DNA of 64,000 nt from Kovacikia minuta CCNUW1 (GCF_020091585.1 NZ_CP083582.1:1860001-1924000); one strand, 5' to 3'. Numbered from the stretch's first letter, positions 9,004 through 18,789 are shown. Notes: generated from the letters alone by a model not told the origin. Numbers and translations are program-made.

Positions 9004-10377
9004 ATGGTGAAGAAATCCGCACCCCCAACGCTGGACTTTTTGAAATCAGGGTCTTCACCAAACAACAATTTTACCTCCTCTGTATCACCAGAGAAGTTTG
9101 TCCGGCTCTCTATCTTCACACAGTTCTATCCACCTGATTATGCAGCGACAGGTCAGTTAATTGAAGAACTGTCAAATCATCTGCAACATCAGGGAATGGC
9201 GGTAAAAGTTTTCACGGGGCAACCTGCCTATGCGTTCAAAAAGGCTTCTGCTCCCCGAACTGAACGGTTGGGTCAGCTTTTAATCGAGCGATCGCGGACT
9301 GCCAGGCTATTTCCCAATCGAATTCGAGGAAAAGCTCTCAACGGTTTGATCTTTACGCTCCGATCGGCATTGCATTTGTTGCGAGCTTGCGGACGTGGAG
9401 ATGTGCTACTCCTAACAACTGCCCCTCCCTTTTTGCCCATTTTGGGTTATCTGGCTCACTGGCTGTTTGGTGTTCCCTATATTTGTTTGCTTTACGACCT
9501 CTATCCGGATGTGGCAATTGAGTTAAACGTCATGGCAGACAACCACTGGGCTGCTCGACTTTGGAACTTTATTAATTGCTGTGTTTGGCAACGAGCCGAG
9601 AGCATTATTGTGCTCAGTTCCTCAATGAAACAACGGGTAGTTGCGAGATGTCCGGAGGTTGCAAACAAAATCTCTATCATTCACAGTTGGGCAAATCCAG
9701 AGTGGATTACTCCCCTTCCAAAGGAACGGAATTGGTTTGCAGTCAAGCACCAGCTTGTTGACCAATTTACTGTTCTGTATTCTGGAAACATGGGGCGTTG
9801 CCACGACATTGATACGATTTTGGATGTGGCAACAGAGCTACGCAACGAACCCATCCGATTCCTATTTATTGGAAATGGGGCAAAGCGTCAGGAGTGCATC
9901 AATAAAGCCAATCGCTTAGGCTTGAACAATTGCCAGTTTCTCCCCTACCAGGACAAAGCCGATCTTCCTTTCTCGCTCACAGCCTGTGATCTATCGCTAG
10001 TGACGATTAGCCCTGGGATGGAAGGTTTAGTCGCACCTAGCAAGTTGTACTCGGCACTTGCAGCAGGACGCCCGATCGCAGCCATTTGTGAAAACCATTC
10101 CTACCTGCACCAACTTATTAATGATGCTCGATGTGGTGCAGTCTTTAGCAATGGAGATAGTAAAGGAGTGGCTGAGTTTATTCGACGCTTGGCAAAAGAC
10201 CACCAGTTAACCAACCAGTTAGGATTAGCTGGGCGTCATTATCTGGAGTCCCACTTTACGCCGGATGTCATTGCTAGACAATATGGAGCTGTGATTCGGC
10301 GATCGGCTTTCAAGAAAGAGATTCATCCAGTTCCAACCCAACCTGTAGACATCTCCATCAATCGCCATCTTTCCTAG
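9004..10377 (+). CDS. Glycosyltransferase family 4 (WcaI-like)
   Basis: 457 aa. The GT-B donor and acceptor domains are clear: RLSIFTQFYPPDYAATGQL (WcaI-like start), LLLTTAPPFLPILGYLAHW, SIIHSWANPEWITPLP, VLYSGNMGRCHDIDTIL, and the donor site GLVAPSKLYSALAAGRPIAA. The ATG at 9004 has AAGGAG seven bases upstream; a TTG at 8998 is a weaker option. About 35 residues precede the usual family start, an uncharacterised N-terminal extension. The stop codon TAG lies in the terminal CTAG of a palindromic repeat (10374-10479). It probably adds a sugar in the same surface-polysaccharide pathway as the upstream genes. Confidence 0.88.
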   Translation: MVKKSAPPTLDFLKSGSSPNNNFTSSVSPEKFVRLSIFTQFYPPDYAATGQLIEELSNHLQHQGMAVKVFTGQPAYAFKKASAPRTERLGQLLIERSRTARLFPNRIRGKALNGLIFTLRSALHLLRACGRGDVLLLTTAPPFLPILGYLAHWLFGVPYICLLYDLYPDVAIELNVMADNHWAARLWNFINCCVWQRAESIIVLSSSMKQRVVARCPEVANKISIIHSWANPEWITPLPKERNWFAVKHQLVDQFTVLYSGNMGRCHDIDTILDVATELRNEPIRFLFIGNGAKRQECINKANRLGLNNCQFLPYQDKADLPFSLTACDLSLVTISPGMEGLVAPSKLYSALAAGRPIAAICENHSYLHQLINDARCGAVFSNGDSKGVAEFIRRLAKDHQLTNQLGLAGRHYLESHFTPDVIARQYGAVIRRSAFKKEIHPVPTQPVDISINRHLS

Positions 10378-10479
10378 AACGCCGATATAGAAACCGGGTT
10401 TCCTCTGTGAGATGCTCAAGTTTCGTTGAATATCCTCATCAGAAACCCGGTTTCTCGAAATACTGTACCGATGCTCTAG
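10374..10479. repeat. Palindromic repeat, family C copy 1 (AGAAACCGGGTTTC)
   Basis: It is bounded by CTAGAAC and GCTCTAG, with AGAAACCGGGTTTC and AGAAACCCGGTTTCT arms inside. An inverted, nearly identical copy lies at 59939-60045, and a partial relative at 54425-54510. The left CTAG supplies the TAG stop of the upstream glycosyltransferase. The following sequence to 10705 is low-complexity AGAAGGCAG-type repeat text with no gene. Confidence 0.85.
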
Positions 10480-10705
10480 CAGTTCTAATTCATTTATTCC
10501 AAGGCAAAGAGCAGAAGGCAGAAAGGAACAGAATTTTTATCGTTCTACCGGGTCTGAGCGCTCAGCCGAACAGTGCCCAGTCGAACGCGGGCAGAAGGCA
10601 GAAGGCAAGAAGTAGGAATGAAACGTTAGGAGTTAAATGGTTCTTTCCCCATTTTCTCCTCCGGTCGCCCTACCTCTATGGCCTCCTGCCTTCTGCCCTT
10701 TCCAG

Positions 10706-11335
10706 CTAGAGCTTGGCAATACGTCGCGCCAGAATTGGAGTGAGGGGCACTAAGAGAAAAGGAAGCTTGGCCCAATGGGGGTCAAAAAATGCCCAGAGGC
10801 TTGACCAAACAATTAAGCCAAAGTTGAGTAAGCTATCCGTTTCGTTGACATGATGCACCCACTGAGAATCAAATTCAGGTTTTAACATGCGGTTTTTCTT
10901 GGCATAACAACGATTGAGCCAGAAAAACAAGTTAATAATCAAAAGATGGGAATTGAAAAATAGAACAGAAAATTGTTGCCCACCATAGTCACCCACCAAA
11001 GATGCCGACAGTGGAATCAAGGTGATGAACATCAGCGTGATTAAATTTATCCAGAGGTAGGGGCGGTTAACGTGCTGGATGTAGTTGAGTTGCTGGTGGC
11101 TGGCGATCCAGAAGGAACCCAACACCATGAAGCTAATTAGATAATCGTGCAAACGGATTAATAACCCAAAGATGATGCCTGGAAGTATCTGAGCAGCTTC
11201 TCCTTTTGGAATATCGGGAATTTTTACATTCAATACCAACAGGGTCATGGCAATTGAATAAACACACTCGTTTAACGATGCCAATCGACTGGTACTGGGG
11301 AGCGGCAGATTGGGCTTATGTTTTGAATGCTCCAT
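10706..11335 (-). CDS. TMEM175/DUF1211-family membrane protein
   Basis: 209 aa with about six hydrophobic segments. Residues SLNECVYSIAMTLLVLNVKIP align with the TM1 signature of bacterial TMEM175 potassium channels (usual form ...FSDGVFAIAITLLVLEIKVP). The FSD triad that helps shape the channel is replaced by LNE, so selectivity or function may differ. SFWIASHQQLNYI and LWINLITLMFITLIPLSA match the second family block. It stands alone, convergent with the GT4 gene and divergent from the MFS gene. Ion transport is inferred from the family only. Confidence 0.8.
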   Translation of the reverse strand: MEHSKHKPNLPLPSTSRLASLNECVYSIAMTLLVLNVKIPDIPKGEAAQILPGIIFGLLIRLHDYLISFMVLGSFWIASHQQLNYIQHVNRPYLWINLITLMFITLIPLSASLVGDYGGQQFSVLFFNSHLLIINLFFWLNRCYAKKNRMLKPEFDSQWVHHVNETDSLLNFGLIVWSSLWAFFDPHWAKLPFLLVPLTPILARRIAKL

Positions 11336-11885
11336 AGCGGTTCACAATTACAGACAACACTTCGAACACAACAATTTGTAAACAAGTCGCATACATCCTA
11401 ATCATCAAATAGATGCAGTTTCTGCGATCGCCCCTGGTTTCCCACCATTTTCCTGCCACTCTGTACTCTGCTTAGACTTATTTTGAACCCGAACAGTAGA
11501 CAGTTGCCCATCTGTCCAAACTATTGGAATGAATCGTTTGTGAACTGTCATATAAAGAGTGATCCAGGGTATCGGTAAGGAAATTAATCATCCAGAACGT
11601 TGCTTTGGTTCAGAACTTAAATCTCTCCATAATCAAACTGGATCACCGTCACATTAATTACTCAGTAGAAAGAACGTCCCATCTGTTAGGAAATTTATCA
11701 GAGTGACTCTTCTCAATTAGATAAAGTGGGATGATTCAAACCAATGTAGAAAGATTTTACGCCCTTTGACTCATGGGTAGTTGGGAATAGACGCATTTCA
11801 ATCATCCATCATTGATCGCCCTTTACCCATTCCTGTAAAAGTCCTGGTGATTCTGAAATCATTACTAGATAAAAAGGTAAAACGA
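11336..11885. other. Intergenic spacer without recognised features
   Basis: 550 bases between divergent genes. The frame of the MFS gene is open back to 11781, but that part has no family similarity. I see no RNA gene or strong repeat. Promoters for both flanking genes presumably lie here. Confidence 0.5.
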
Positions 11886-13313
11886 ATGACCCACGCTCAA
11901 CGGAATCAGGACCCATTAGACTGGGGCTATTTATTTCCAATTTTTGCCGTAGCGGGCATGGCAGGAATACTCTTTGGTTTTGACCAGGGAATTTGGAACG
12001 TGGTGAGCAAATTTTTGTTAGAAAGTTTTGACATCGATGCCACCAGTGCCGCTGGAGCTACGGAAGAGGGATTTGCCGTTTCTATCCTTTATCTGGGTGC
12101 CCTCTTGGGCGCACTTTTAAGTGGCTACAGCACCAGTAGAGTTGGGCGCAGACGCAGTTTAATGATGTCTGCCAGCAGTTTTTTGTTGGGTATTTTCTTC
12201 TATGCGATCGCTCCCACCATGATTTGGATCGTGATCGGACGCATTTTGATGGGGTTTGGCATTGGAATTGCGGCAATGGCTGCTCCGCTCTACTTATCTG
12301 AGGTTTCGCCACCCCAGGTTCGGGGAGCGGCTGTTGCCGGGTTTCAACTGGCAATTACCCTTGGCATTTTGCTGACTTCTTTAATTGGTTTGGTCTATCA
12401 GCAGTTAGAAAATTGGCGGGTCATGGTGGCGTTTGGGTTACTCCCCACCACACTCTTTTTTGCCGGACTGTTTATTACGCCAGATAGCCCTCGCTGGCTG
12501 ATTTCAAAAGGTCGCTCTGTTGAAGCGACATCAATTTTGATGAAGCTTTTGAATAAGCAGAATGTATCTTCAGAAGTGAGAGAAATCCAAAATTCTACTA
12601 ATCGGGTTACAACAGGCAGTTTTGGGCAGCTATTTACCCCCCGCATTTTTCCCCTGGTTATCGTTGCCTTTGGCTTGTTCGTCTTCCAACAGCTAAGTGG
12701 CGTCAATGTGTTCTTTACCTACTCCACGTCTATCTTTGAAAAAGCTGGGTTGCCCCAATCCGCATCCTACCTGAGCACCTTTGGGTTAGGAGCGGTCAAT
12801 GTGCTGGCAACGCTCCTCTCCATGTGGGTGATTGACCGGATAGGACGCAGAAGCCTTTTATTAATTGGATTTGCGGGGGCAGTGGCGTGTTTGTTGTCGC
12901 TGGGGTATTTATTAAACACAAATAACACAAGCTTTTTGTTGGTCATTGCCTGCTTTGCTTACGTTACCTTCTTTGCCGTTGGTTTAGGTCCAACCCCCTA
13001 CCTGCTGATGGCTGAGATCTTTCCCCTTTCGCTACGGGGAACGGCAATGGCATTTTCAAGCTGTGCTAACTGGCTCTTGAATGGATTAGTTGTGGGCTTA
13101 TTTCCCGAACTCAGCATTCGTTTAGGCACAGGAAACGCCTTTTACTTGTTCGCTGCTTGTAGCATCGTAGCGTTTATCTTTGTCTATTTCATGGTGCCAG
13201 AAACCAGAGGCGTCAGTCTGGAATCCATTGAAGAGAACCTTTATAAAGGAAAAACAACTCGTCACCTAGGCGACCCCATACGTAAACCGCAACACGTACA
13301 AACAGGGATCTAA
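11886..13313 (+). CDS. Sugar porter (MFS) family transporter
   Basis: 475 aa with 12 predicted transmembrane segments. Sugar-porter signatures are all present: GFDQGIWNVV in TM1, GRRRSL after TM2, SPPQVRGAAVAGFQL, DSPRWLISKGR before the central loop, IGRRSLLLIG in the second half, and the C-terminal PETRGVSLESIEE. The family imports hexoses or related sugars by proton symport or facilitated diffusion. The ATG at 11886 is chosen because family similarity starts soon after it. The stop TAA lies in the ATCTAAAGT sequence that flanks two tandem MITEs. The substrate cannot be told. Confidence 0.9.
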   Translation: MTHAQRNQDPLDWGYLFPIFAVAGMAGILFGFDQGIWNVVSKFLLESFDIDATSAAGATEEGFAVSILYLGALLGALLSGYSTSRVGRRRSLMMSASSFLLGIFFYAIAPTMIWIVIGRILMGFGIGIAAMAAPLYLSEVSPPQVRGAAVAGFQLAITLGILLTSLIGLVYQQLENWRVMVAFGLLPTTLFFAGLFITPDSPRWLISKGRSVEATSILMKLLNKQNVSSEVREIQNSTNRVTTGSFGQLFTPRIFPLVIVAFGLFVFQQLSGVNVFFTYSTSIFEKAGLPQSASYLSTFGLGAVNVLATLLSMWVIDRIGRRSLLLIGFAGAVACLLSLGYLLNTNNTSFLLVIACFAYVTFFAVGLGPTPYLLMAEIFPLSLRGTAMAFSSCANWLLNGLVVGLFPELSIRLGTGNAFYLFAACSIVAFIFVYFMVPETRGVSLESIEENLYKGKTTRHLGDPIRKPQHVQTGI

Positions 13314-13525
13314 AGTTGAATGGCACTGACTCAAGGAATTTTAGATCCCCGGATTCTTCGAGAATCCGGGGATCTGCGCGCTTAATTTTTGCTTATTTCA
13401 GTGCCATTCATCTAAAGTTGAATGGCACTGACTGAATAGATTTAAAATCCCCGGATTTTTTAAAGGATCCGGGGATCTAGGCACCTGATTTTTGCTTGTT
13501 TCAGTGCCATGCATCTAAAGTTTAG
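13308..13525. repeat. Two tandem MITEs flanked by three direct ATCTAAAGT repeats
   Basis: Copy 1 (13317-13410) and copy 2 (13419-13513) each start TTGAATGGCACTGA or TGAATGGCACTGA and end TCAGTGCCAT(T/G)CA. Each has a central hairpin GATCCCCGGATT / AATCCGGGGATC (copy 2 slightly diverged). ATCTAAAGT occurs before copy 1, between the copies and after copy 2, as expected for a 9-bp target-site duplication. No coding capacity. Confidence 0.85.
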
Positions 13526-13649
13526 TTATGCGTTATTGGCTCTCAATTATGAGTCAAACAAGTGTTGAGCGACAATTAACTTGGGTTCTTCCGATCTTTT
13601 GGTGAAGCGTTCGAGATTAGAAATAGACGATGATTTTGAGAAGCACTTT

Positions 13650-13806
13650 CTAAGCGACAATGAAACGCTTACTCAGCAGTTCTAAACCAGCCCGTCCAAA
13701 CATCTGCCGTTTCACCATCTTCAATTGATTGTTGAAGCCTTCAACCATGCCATTGCTCACCTCTAAAACCATGCTGGCTCGCACCGCAGCATAATCCAGT
13801 ATCAGA
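13650..13806 (-). pseudogene. ISL3 transposase, C-terminal fragment
   Basis: The minus strand encodes SNGMVEGFNNQLKMVKRQM followed by FGRAGLELLSKRFIVA and a TAG stop. This is the conserved C-terminal block of ISL3 DDE transposases, including the catalytic Glu region (N-G-x-V/M-E-G). It is cut from the central fragment by the IS21-family element at TGACAAT (13807-13813). Confidence 0.88.
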
Positions 13807-13947
13807 TGACAATGAGGGTAGCGGATAAGTGACAGCTACATAGCGGATTTAGAACCCTGCTAAAACCGTGTTGGGTTGTTAGCTATCTGAATCAAAACCA
13901 GCAGTAGAAAAGACACTGGAGGATCACCTCATCAGGGAAAGCCTCTA

Positions 13948-15309
13948 ATGCCTGGAAAACTGATTGAAACTTATCAAGTCAGAGTGTACATGAATGCCCG
14001 AGAACTCGGTTTAACTCAAGCCGAAGCGGCTTATGTTGCCCAATTTTCAGAACGCAGTGGACAACGCATTGAATCTGGGGACTACCAACCAAACCGGGGA
14101 AAGGTGCGAGCGTGGCGAACGAGTGCCGACCCGTTAGCGGAGGTGTGGGAAAGTGAACTAGAGCCAATGCTGCGAGCGCAACCAAAGCTCAAACCGATGA
14201 CACTGTTCGAATATCTGCAAACAAAATACCCTGGCAAGTACCCGCAGGTGCTGCGAACCCTACAGCGACGAGTGGCAACATGGAAAGCGCTGCATGGGTC
14301 AGCCCCAGAAGTGATGTTTGAGTTGCGGCATGAACCAGGGAGGCTGGGATTTTCCGACTTCACCGAGTTAAAGGGGATTGAGATCACCCTCAATGGTCAG
14401 CCGTTTGAGCATTTAATCTATCACTATCGTCTGGGATACAGTGGCTGGCAATATGCCCAAATTATCCAAGGTGGGGAGAGTTTCATTGCGCTCTCCGAAG
14501 GCTTACAAAATGCTCTGTTTGCCTGTGGAGGTGCGCCAAAGCAGCACCGTACCGATAGTTTGAGTGCCGCCTATCGAAACCTGGGGGGTGTTCGGAACAA
14601 ACCCTTAACGCGGTTGTATGACGATCTGTGCCACCACTATCGGATGCAACCGACGCGAAACAACACCAGCATTGCCCATGAGAATGGGTCGATTGAGTCT
14701 CCCCATGGACACTTGAAGAATCGCATTGAGCAAGCCTTGCTGCTGCGCGGGAGTTATGAGTTCAGCAGCATTGCCGAGTATCAAGCCTTGATTAACCAGG
14801 CGGTCGATAGACTTAACGCCCAGCACACCGAGAAGATTGAGGCTGAAAAAGCCTATTTGCAACCCTTGCCCCAAGGACGGGTCGCCGATTACGAAATCCT
14901 CACCGCCCGTGTGAGTTGCCACAGCACGATTGATGTGCGCTGTGTGTTGTATACCGTGCCTGCCCGACTGATTGGACGGCAACTTGAACTCCATCTATAT
15001 CATGACCGGATTGTCGGGTATTTACATCGCCAGCAGGTGGTGGAGTTGCCTCGCATTCGAACCAGTGGCACAGGCAAACGACGTGCTCGGTGTATCAACT
15101 ACCGACATGTGGCTGAAGGACTCAGGCGCAAGCCCCGAGCATTCTTGTACTGCACCTGGCAACAGGACTTACTGCCCAATGAGCAATGGCAACACCTGTG
15201 GCAACAGATGAAAACGCAGTTTGACCTCGATACCGCCGCTGTCCTGATGGTTGAAAGCTTGTATATTGCGGCTGCCGATGACAAAGAATCTCAGGTTGCC
15301 GAATACTGA
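13948..15309 (+). CDS. istA: IS21-family transposase IstA (possibly truncated by nonsense codon)
   Basis: 453 aa. An N-terminal helix-turn-helix region (ARELGLTQAEAAYVAQFS) precedes an rve-type DDE integrase core: GFSDFTELKG with the first Asp, QHRTDSLSAAY with the second Asp, and IAHENGSIESPHGHLK with the Glu. IstA cuts and joins DNA ends together with the IstB ATPase. A TGA at 15307-15309 ends the protein after AADDKESQVAEY. The same frame continues with plausible IstA C-terminal sequence (LTLSALQQHFGLLKPIHLPP), so the stop may be a nonsense mutation shortening it by about 30-40 residues. It lies just upstream of istB. Confidence 0.87.
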   Translation: MPGKLIETYQVRVYMNARELGLTQAEAAYVAQFSERSGQRIESGDYQPNRGKVRAWRTSADPLAEVWESELEPMLRAQPKLKPMTLFEYLQTKYPGKYPQVLRTLQRRVATWKALHGSAPEVMFELRHEPGRLGFSDFTELKGIEITLNGQPFEHLIYHYRLGYSGWQYAQIIQGGESFIALSEGLQNALFACGGAPKQHRTDSLSAAYRNLGGVRNKPLTRLYDDLCHHYRMQPTRNNTSIAHENGSIESPHGHLKNRIEQALLLRGSYEFSSIAEYQALINQAVDRLNAQHTEKIEAEKAYLQPLPQGRVADYEILTARVSCHSTIDVRCVLYTVPARLIGRQLELHLYHDRIVGYLHRQQVVELPRIRTSGTGKRRARCINYRHVAEGLRRKPRAFLYCTWQQDLLPNEQWQHLWQQMKTQFDLDTAAVLMVESLYIAAADDKESQVAEY

Positions 15310-15424
15310 CATCACCATCTGCAAACCAATACTCTGACGCTTTCAGCCTTGCAGCAACACTTTGGATTGCTCAAACCCATCCACCTGCCTCCCCTGCATC
15401 CTCCCCAACCGGATCTCGCCTCCT

Positions 15425-16234
15425 ATGACCAACTCCTGTCCCCCACCGCCCCAACCCAGCCCTTACCAAAGCCTAAGTCTACACCTCAAGCAATTGCACC
15501 TCTCCCACATGCTGGTTCATTGGGAAACCCTCGAGGCTCAGGCGATGCAGGAGAGTTGGTCCTACGCGCAGTTCTTGCTGGCTCTTTGCGAATTGGAGGC
15601 TCAGCGTCGCTGGAGTGCTCGCCTGCAAAGAGCCTTAAGCCAAGCCCAACTGCCAAACGCAAAAACCCTTTCCAACTTTGACTTTTCCTGGTGTCCAAAA
15701 TTCAATCCTGCCCCCTTAATGCAACTGGCAGACGATTCTACCTGGCTCACACGGGCGGAGAATCTGTTGCTCTTTGGCAGCAGTGGCGTGGGAAAAACGC
15801 ATTTGGCTGCAGGTGTAGCTCGTCGCATGGTGGAGTTTGGTAAACGCGTCAAGTTCTGCTCCGCCATCGCCCTGGTGCAACATCTGCAGCACTCAAAACT
15901 GCAATTGCAACTGCAATCCACCCTCAAAAAGCTCGACCGCTTTGACTTGCTAGTACTCGATGACCTGGGCTATGTCAAAAAGTCAGAAGCCGAAACCTCC
16001 GTTCTATTTGAACTCATTGCCCATCGGTATGAGCGTAAGAGCTTACTGATTACGGCTAATCAACCCTTCAGTCAGTGGGATGCCATCTTTTCCGATTCCA
16101 TGATGACCGTTGCAGCCGTAGACCGATTAGTTCATCATGCCCTCATTGTCGAGATTCAAGCCGATAGTTATCGTAAGCAAGCAGCGGTGGCCAAGTCAGT
16201 AGATTCCAACAAACCAGCAGCAAATCCTCAATAA
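15425..16234 (+). CDS. istB: IS21-family helper ATPase IstB
   Basis: 269 aa. A DnaC/IstB AAA+ ATPase with Walker A LFGSSGVGKTHLAAGVA, Walker B LLVLDDLGYVKKSE and sensor I LLITANQPFSQW. IstB loads on target DNA and stimulates IstA-mediated transposition. The ATG at 15425 is chosen: an upstream TTG (15362) would add a proline/cysteine-rich stretch that instead belongs to the istA reading frame. The C-terminus is intact. Confidence 0.9.
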   Translation: MTNSCPPPPQPSPYQSLSLHLKQLHLSHMLVHWETLEAQAMQESWSYAQFLLALCELEAQRRWSARLQRALSQAQLPNAKTLSNFDFSWCPKFNPAPLMQLADDSTWLTRAENLLLFGSSGVGKTHLAAGVARRMVEFGKRVKFCSAIALVQHLQHSKLQLQLQSTLKKLDRFDLLVLDDLGYVKKSEAETSVLFELIAHRYERKSLLITANQPFSQWDAIFSDSMMTVAAVDRLVHHALIVEIQADSYRKQAAVAKSVDSNKPAANPQ

Positions 16235-16239
16235 CCTTT

Positions 16240-16372
16240 GCCGATCCTAGTTGTCGTTGCGATCTTAGTTGTCACTTTGATCCGACTTGTCATTTCGATC
16301 TGGCTTGTCATTTCGATCTGGCTTGTCATTTCGTTCTTGACTGTCACTTCGATCTCAAGTGTCGTTCTGCGT
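16240..16372. repeat. Direct repeats at the right end of the IS21 element
   Basis: About seven degenerate units of 19-21 bp with the core TTGTCAYTTCGATCT (examples: GTTGTCACTTTGATCC, CTTGTCATTTCGATCTGG twice, CTGTCACTTCGATCTCA). IS21-family ends carry multiple internal repeats that bind the transposase. The copy number here is higher than the usual two or three. Confidence 0.75.
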
Positions 16373-16537
16373 CAATGAATCCTTACTCGTTTATCCCTAC
16401 ATCAAGTATTGAATCTAGAAATGATTGAATCATGGCTTTTATTTCTGTGTATTTATGATGCTAAATGGGGTCTTTGCGATCCTATAAATCCGCCAAGTAG
16501 CTGTCATTTCTCAAAAAGGTAGTTGACATTTGACAAT

Positions 16538-17594
16538 CCTCGAAAAGACTCTTTGCAAATGCTCGAAACGTTTTGAGTTTGCTCTTGAACACCTTCATCA
16601 ACCAAGGTTCAAACCCTTCTGCTTTACGTTGGCGTAGCAATTGTGAAAACTCCTGAGCCAACTCAACCGCTTCGTTCAAATCCGGATGTGCTGCGACCAA
16701 TCGAGCTAACAAATCGACTTCTTCGGTATCTCGATGTGATTCGGATTTAACAATCAGAAAACTAGCGCGACGTGCAGTGAAGGGCGGCAATTGTGGGTCG
16801 CTCACTTTCGCCAACCCCGAAGTCCAAAGTGCTCGCTTGGGTGGCAGGCCCTGAGCTTCTCGTAGTTGTTTGAGGTAGCGCATCAGGGTCCGCTCACTGC
16901 CGGTGTAACCTTGTTGTTGCAAGAAAACCATTAACAGTGAGGTCTCTTGAATACCATCATTCCAGCACGCGAGAATCCTTGACTTGTAAGGGTCGAGAAT
17001 GCTCCGACCCAAAGTGGCTCGTCGAGCGGAAGTCTTCGCTACTTCTGGGGACTTGAGTCTGCGTTGAACCGTTCGCTCACTCACTCCCACCGCCTCGGCA
17101 ATCGCCCTCTGCGTCCATTGTTGCTGGTGTAATCTTCTCATTTCCTGGTCTTGTTCAACTCGACGTTGGTGATTCGCCAAGGCTTGGGCTTGAGCATCGA
17201 CAGTGGCGGTTGGCAGGGCGATGACGACCACTGTCTCTGGGGATGTTTTGGCTTGTCGCCATTGTTCTTCAACCGCTTTCAACTGAGAACTGTAGCTGTT
17301 TAGCAGCTTCTCTAGAGTCTCCTGTAAGTTCTGCATGAGATGGAACCGATCCGCCACCTGCTCCGCATTGGGTGCGCCTTCGTTCATCCCACGGCGGTAG
17401 GTGGCCGAACGGTCTCGTGACAACACCTCCACCCCTGGGTGCTGGGCCAACCATTGGGCTAAGGTTTCTGCTTTGCGATCAGCTAGCAGCGCAAGCGGGC
17501 GATGTCGTTCGAGATCCACCAGAAGGGTGCCGTATGGCTGGCCTTTGCGAAAGGCAAAGTCATCGACTCCCAGGATTTTGGGCACCTCAAATTC
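16538..17594 (-). pseudogene. ISL3 transposase, central fragment
   Basis: The minus strand encodes the DDE core start VPKILGVDDFAFRKG, then DLERHRPLALLADRKAETL, GVEVLSRDRSATYRRG (second Asp) and AEQVADRFHLMQNL, followed by a helix-turn-helix insert (QRAIAEAVGVSERTVQRRL). It ends at SLFEDCQ, where the IS21 element enters. The 5' side joins the IS256 element at CAAATTC (17588-17594). The open frame from 17654 to 16482 includes foreign ends and is not a natural protein. Confidence 0.88.
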
Positions 17595-17601
17595 GTTAGT
17601 G

Positions 17602-18789
17602 TCACGAATTTTTCGCCACGGTTTTACGGTCATGTTTGGCATGATCACGCTCAATCACGAGGAAAAAGACAGTGAGGCAACTCGTTTCATGCGGGAATGC
17701 CCCAATTTCATCTGACTTGGTGCGAAATTCTCGAAATAGCCGCTCCAAATGATTAGTGGTGCGAATATGCCGATGCAGGTTTGGTGCAAATTGATAGAAA
17801 GTCAGGGTCAACTCTAGATCGCGTTGAAAGACTTGGATGGCTTTGGGTTCTTGTGTTTCCCATTTGGTGATGAATTGCTCTAACCGTTGCCTTGCCTGCT
17901 CCAAAGTCTCTGCATTGTAGATTTGATAAGCCTCAGAGGCAATTTCAAATCGACGCTGCCGTTTGGCATCTTCCCGCTTCAGGGGTTGTTCCTGCTCATC
18001 GGTTTTCGGCAAATCCTCATAACTCAAATAGCGCTCAATCCCTCGGATTTTGTGCGTGATACAGCGTTGCTGTTGGGCCTGGGGCAAGGTCTTTTTCAAC
18101 GCCTTGGGCAATCCCAAACTGCCATCACTGACCACTAATTTCACCGCATCGGCTTGCAGTCCTCGGGCGATTAAATGCTCAAACAAGGCCTCCCACTCTG
18201 CTTCTCCTTCGTCGGAGGCAATCTCATAATGCAGGATTTCATAAGACCCATCCTCCCAGACGGCTAGAACTGCCAAAATTACCCGTTCTTCGGCCTGCCG
18301 ACTTTGTCGCAGATGTCCTGCCCGGTCTAGCTTAAACGCTTCTCGGGTATATTGAATCTCTACCCACACCCCATCGACGATTAATATCGCAGGGGTTTTG
18401 CCAATCGGGGCTAAGCGACGAGTGTCTAAGTGTTGCTGAATCTGGAGGGTGACTTGGTTCACAGCACTGCGGGAAAGCACATGTCCTATGAGAAAATATA
18501 GCGCCTCTTGCAAATCTCTCAACGACAGTCCCATCACATACAAACAACACAACCAGTTGAGCAGGTTGCCTAAGCCCCGTTGGTAACGTTGGAGAATCTG
18601 CCACTCTCGTTCTGGGTTGCGTTCTCGTAATTTCGGAACTCGCAAATCCTTCACCTGGCCATACTGGGTATCGAGTCTCCGTTGAAAATACCCGGAACGT
18701 CGAGGTCGATCGTCTCCCATTTTGGCTAGTTCTGCCTTGAGTTCCTCTTTCAGTGCGCTCTCCAAGGTGATTTTGACGGCACTGAGAGA
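17602..18789 (-). pseudogene. IS256-family transposase, main part (interrupted)
   Basis: A mutator-type transposase from SLSAVKITLESALKEEL to DHAKHDRKTVAKNS. The DDE core is visible: AILIVDGVWVEIQ (first Asp), VKLVVSDGSLGLPKAL (second Asp) and TTNHLERLFREFR (Glu). The reading frame is open upstream to 18822, but residues before SLSAV come from the inserted IS5 element. The true N-terminus is at 19722-19826. The gene is therefore split and should be inactive unless the insert leaves precisely. Confidence 0.85.

Larger units (their letters stand above)
13814..16530 (+). mobile_element. IS21-family insertion sequence
   Basis: About 2.7 kb with istA and istB genes, inserted in the ISL3 transposase. 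TGACAAT occurs at both junctions (13807-13813 and 16531-16537), consistent with a short target duplication. Subterminal inverted sequences match: TGACAGCTACATAGCGGATT on the left and, reversed on the right (16485-16505), TGACAGCTACTTGGCGGATT. Several direct repeats lie inside the right end (16240-16372). Exact element ends are uncertain by a few bases. Confidence 0.85.

Noticed and set aside
12082-12354. Minus-strand open frame inside the MFS gene
   Set aside because: Antisense shadow with no family similarity; the plus-strand gene has all sugar-porter motifs.
16240-16372. CRISPR array
   Set aside because: Units of about 20 bp are contiguous without unique spacers and lie within the IS21 end.
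16482-17654. A single 390-aa transposase gene
   Set aside because: Both ends are foreign: the first residues come from the IS256 inverted repeat and the last from the IS21 end. Only 16538-17594 is ISL3 transposase.
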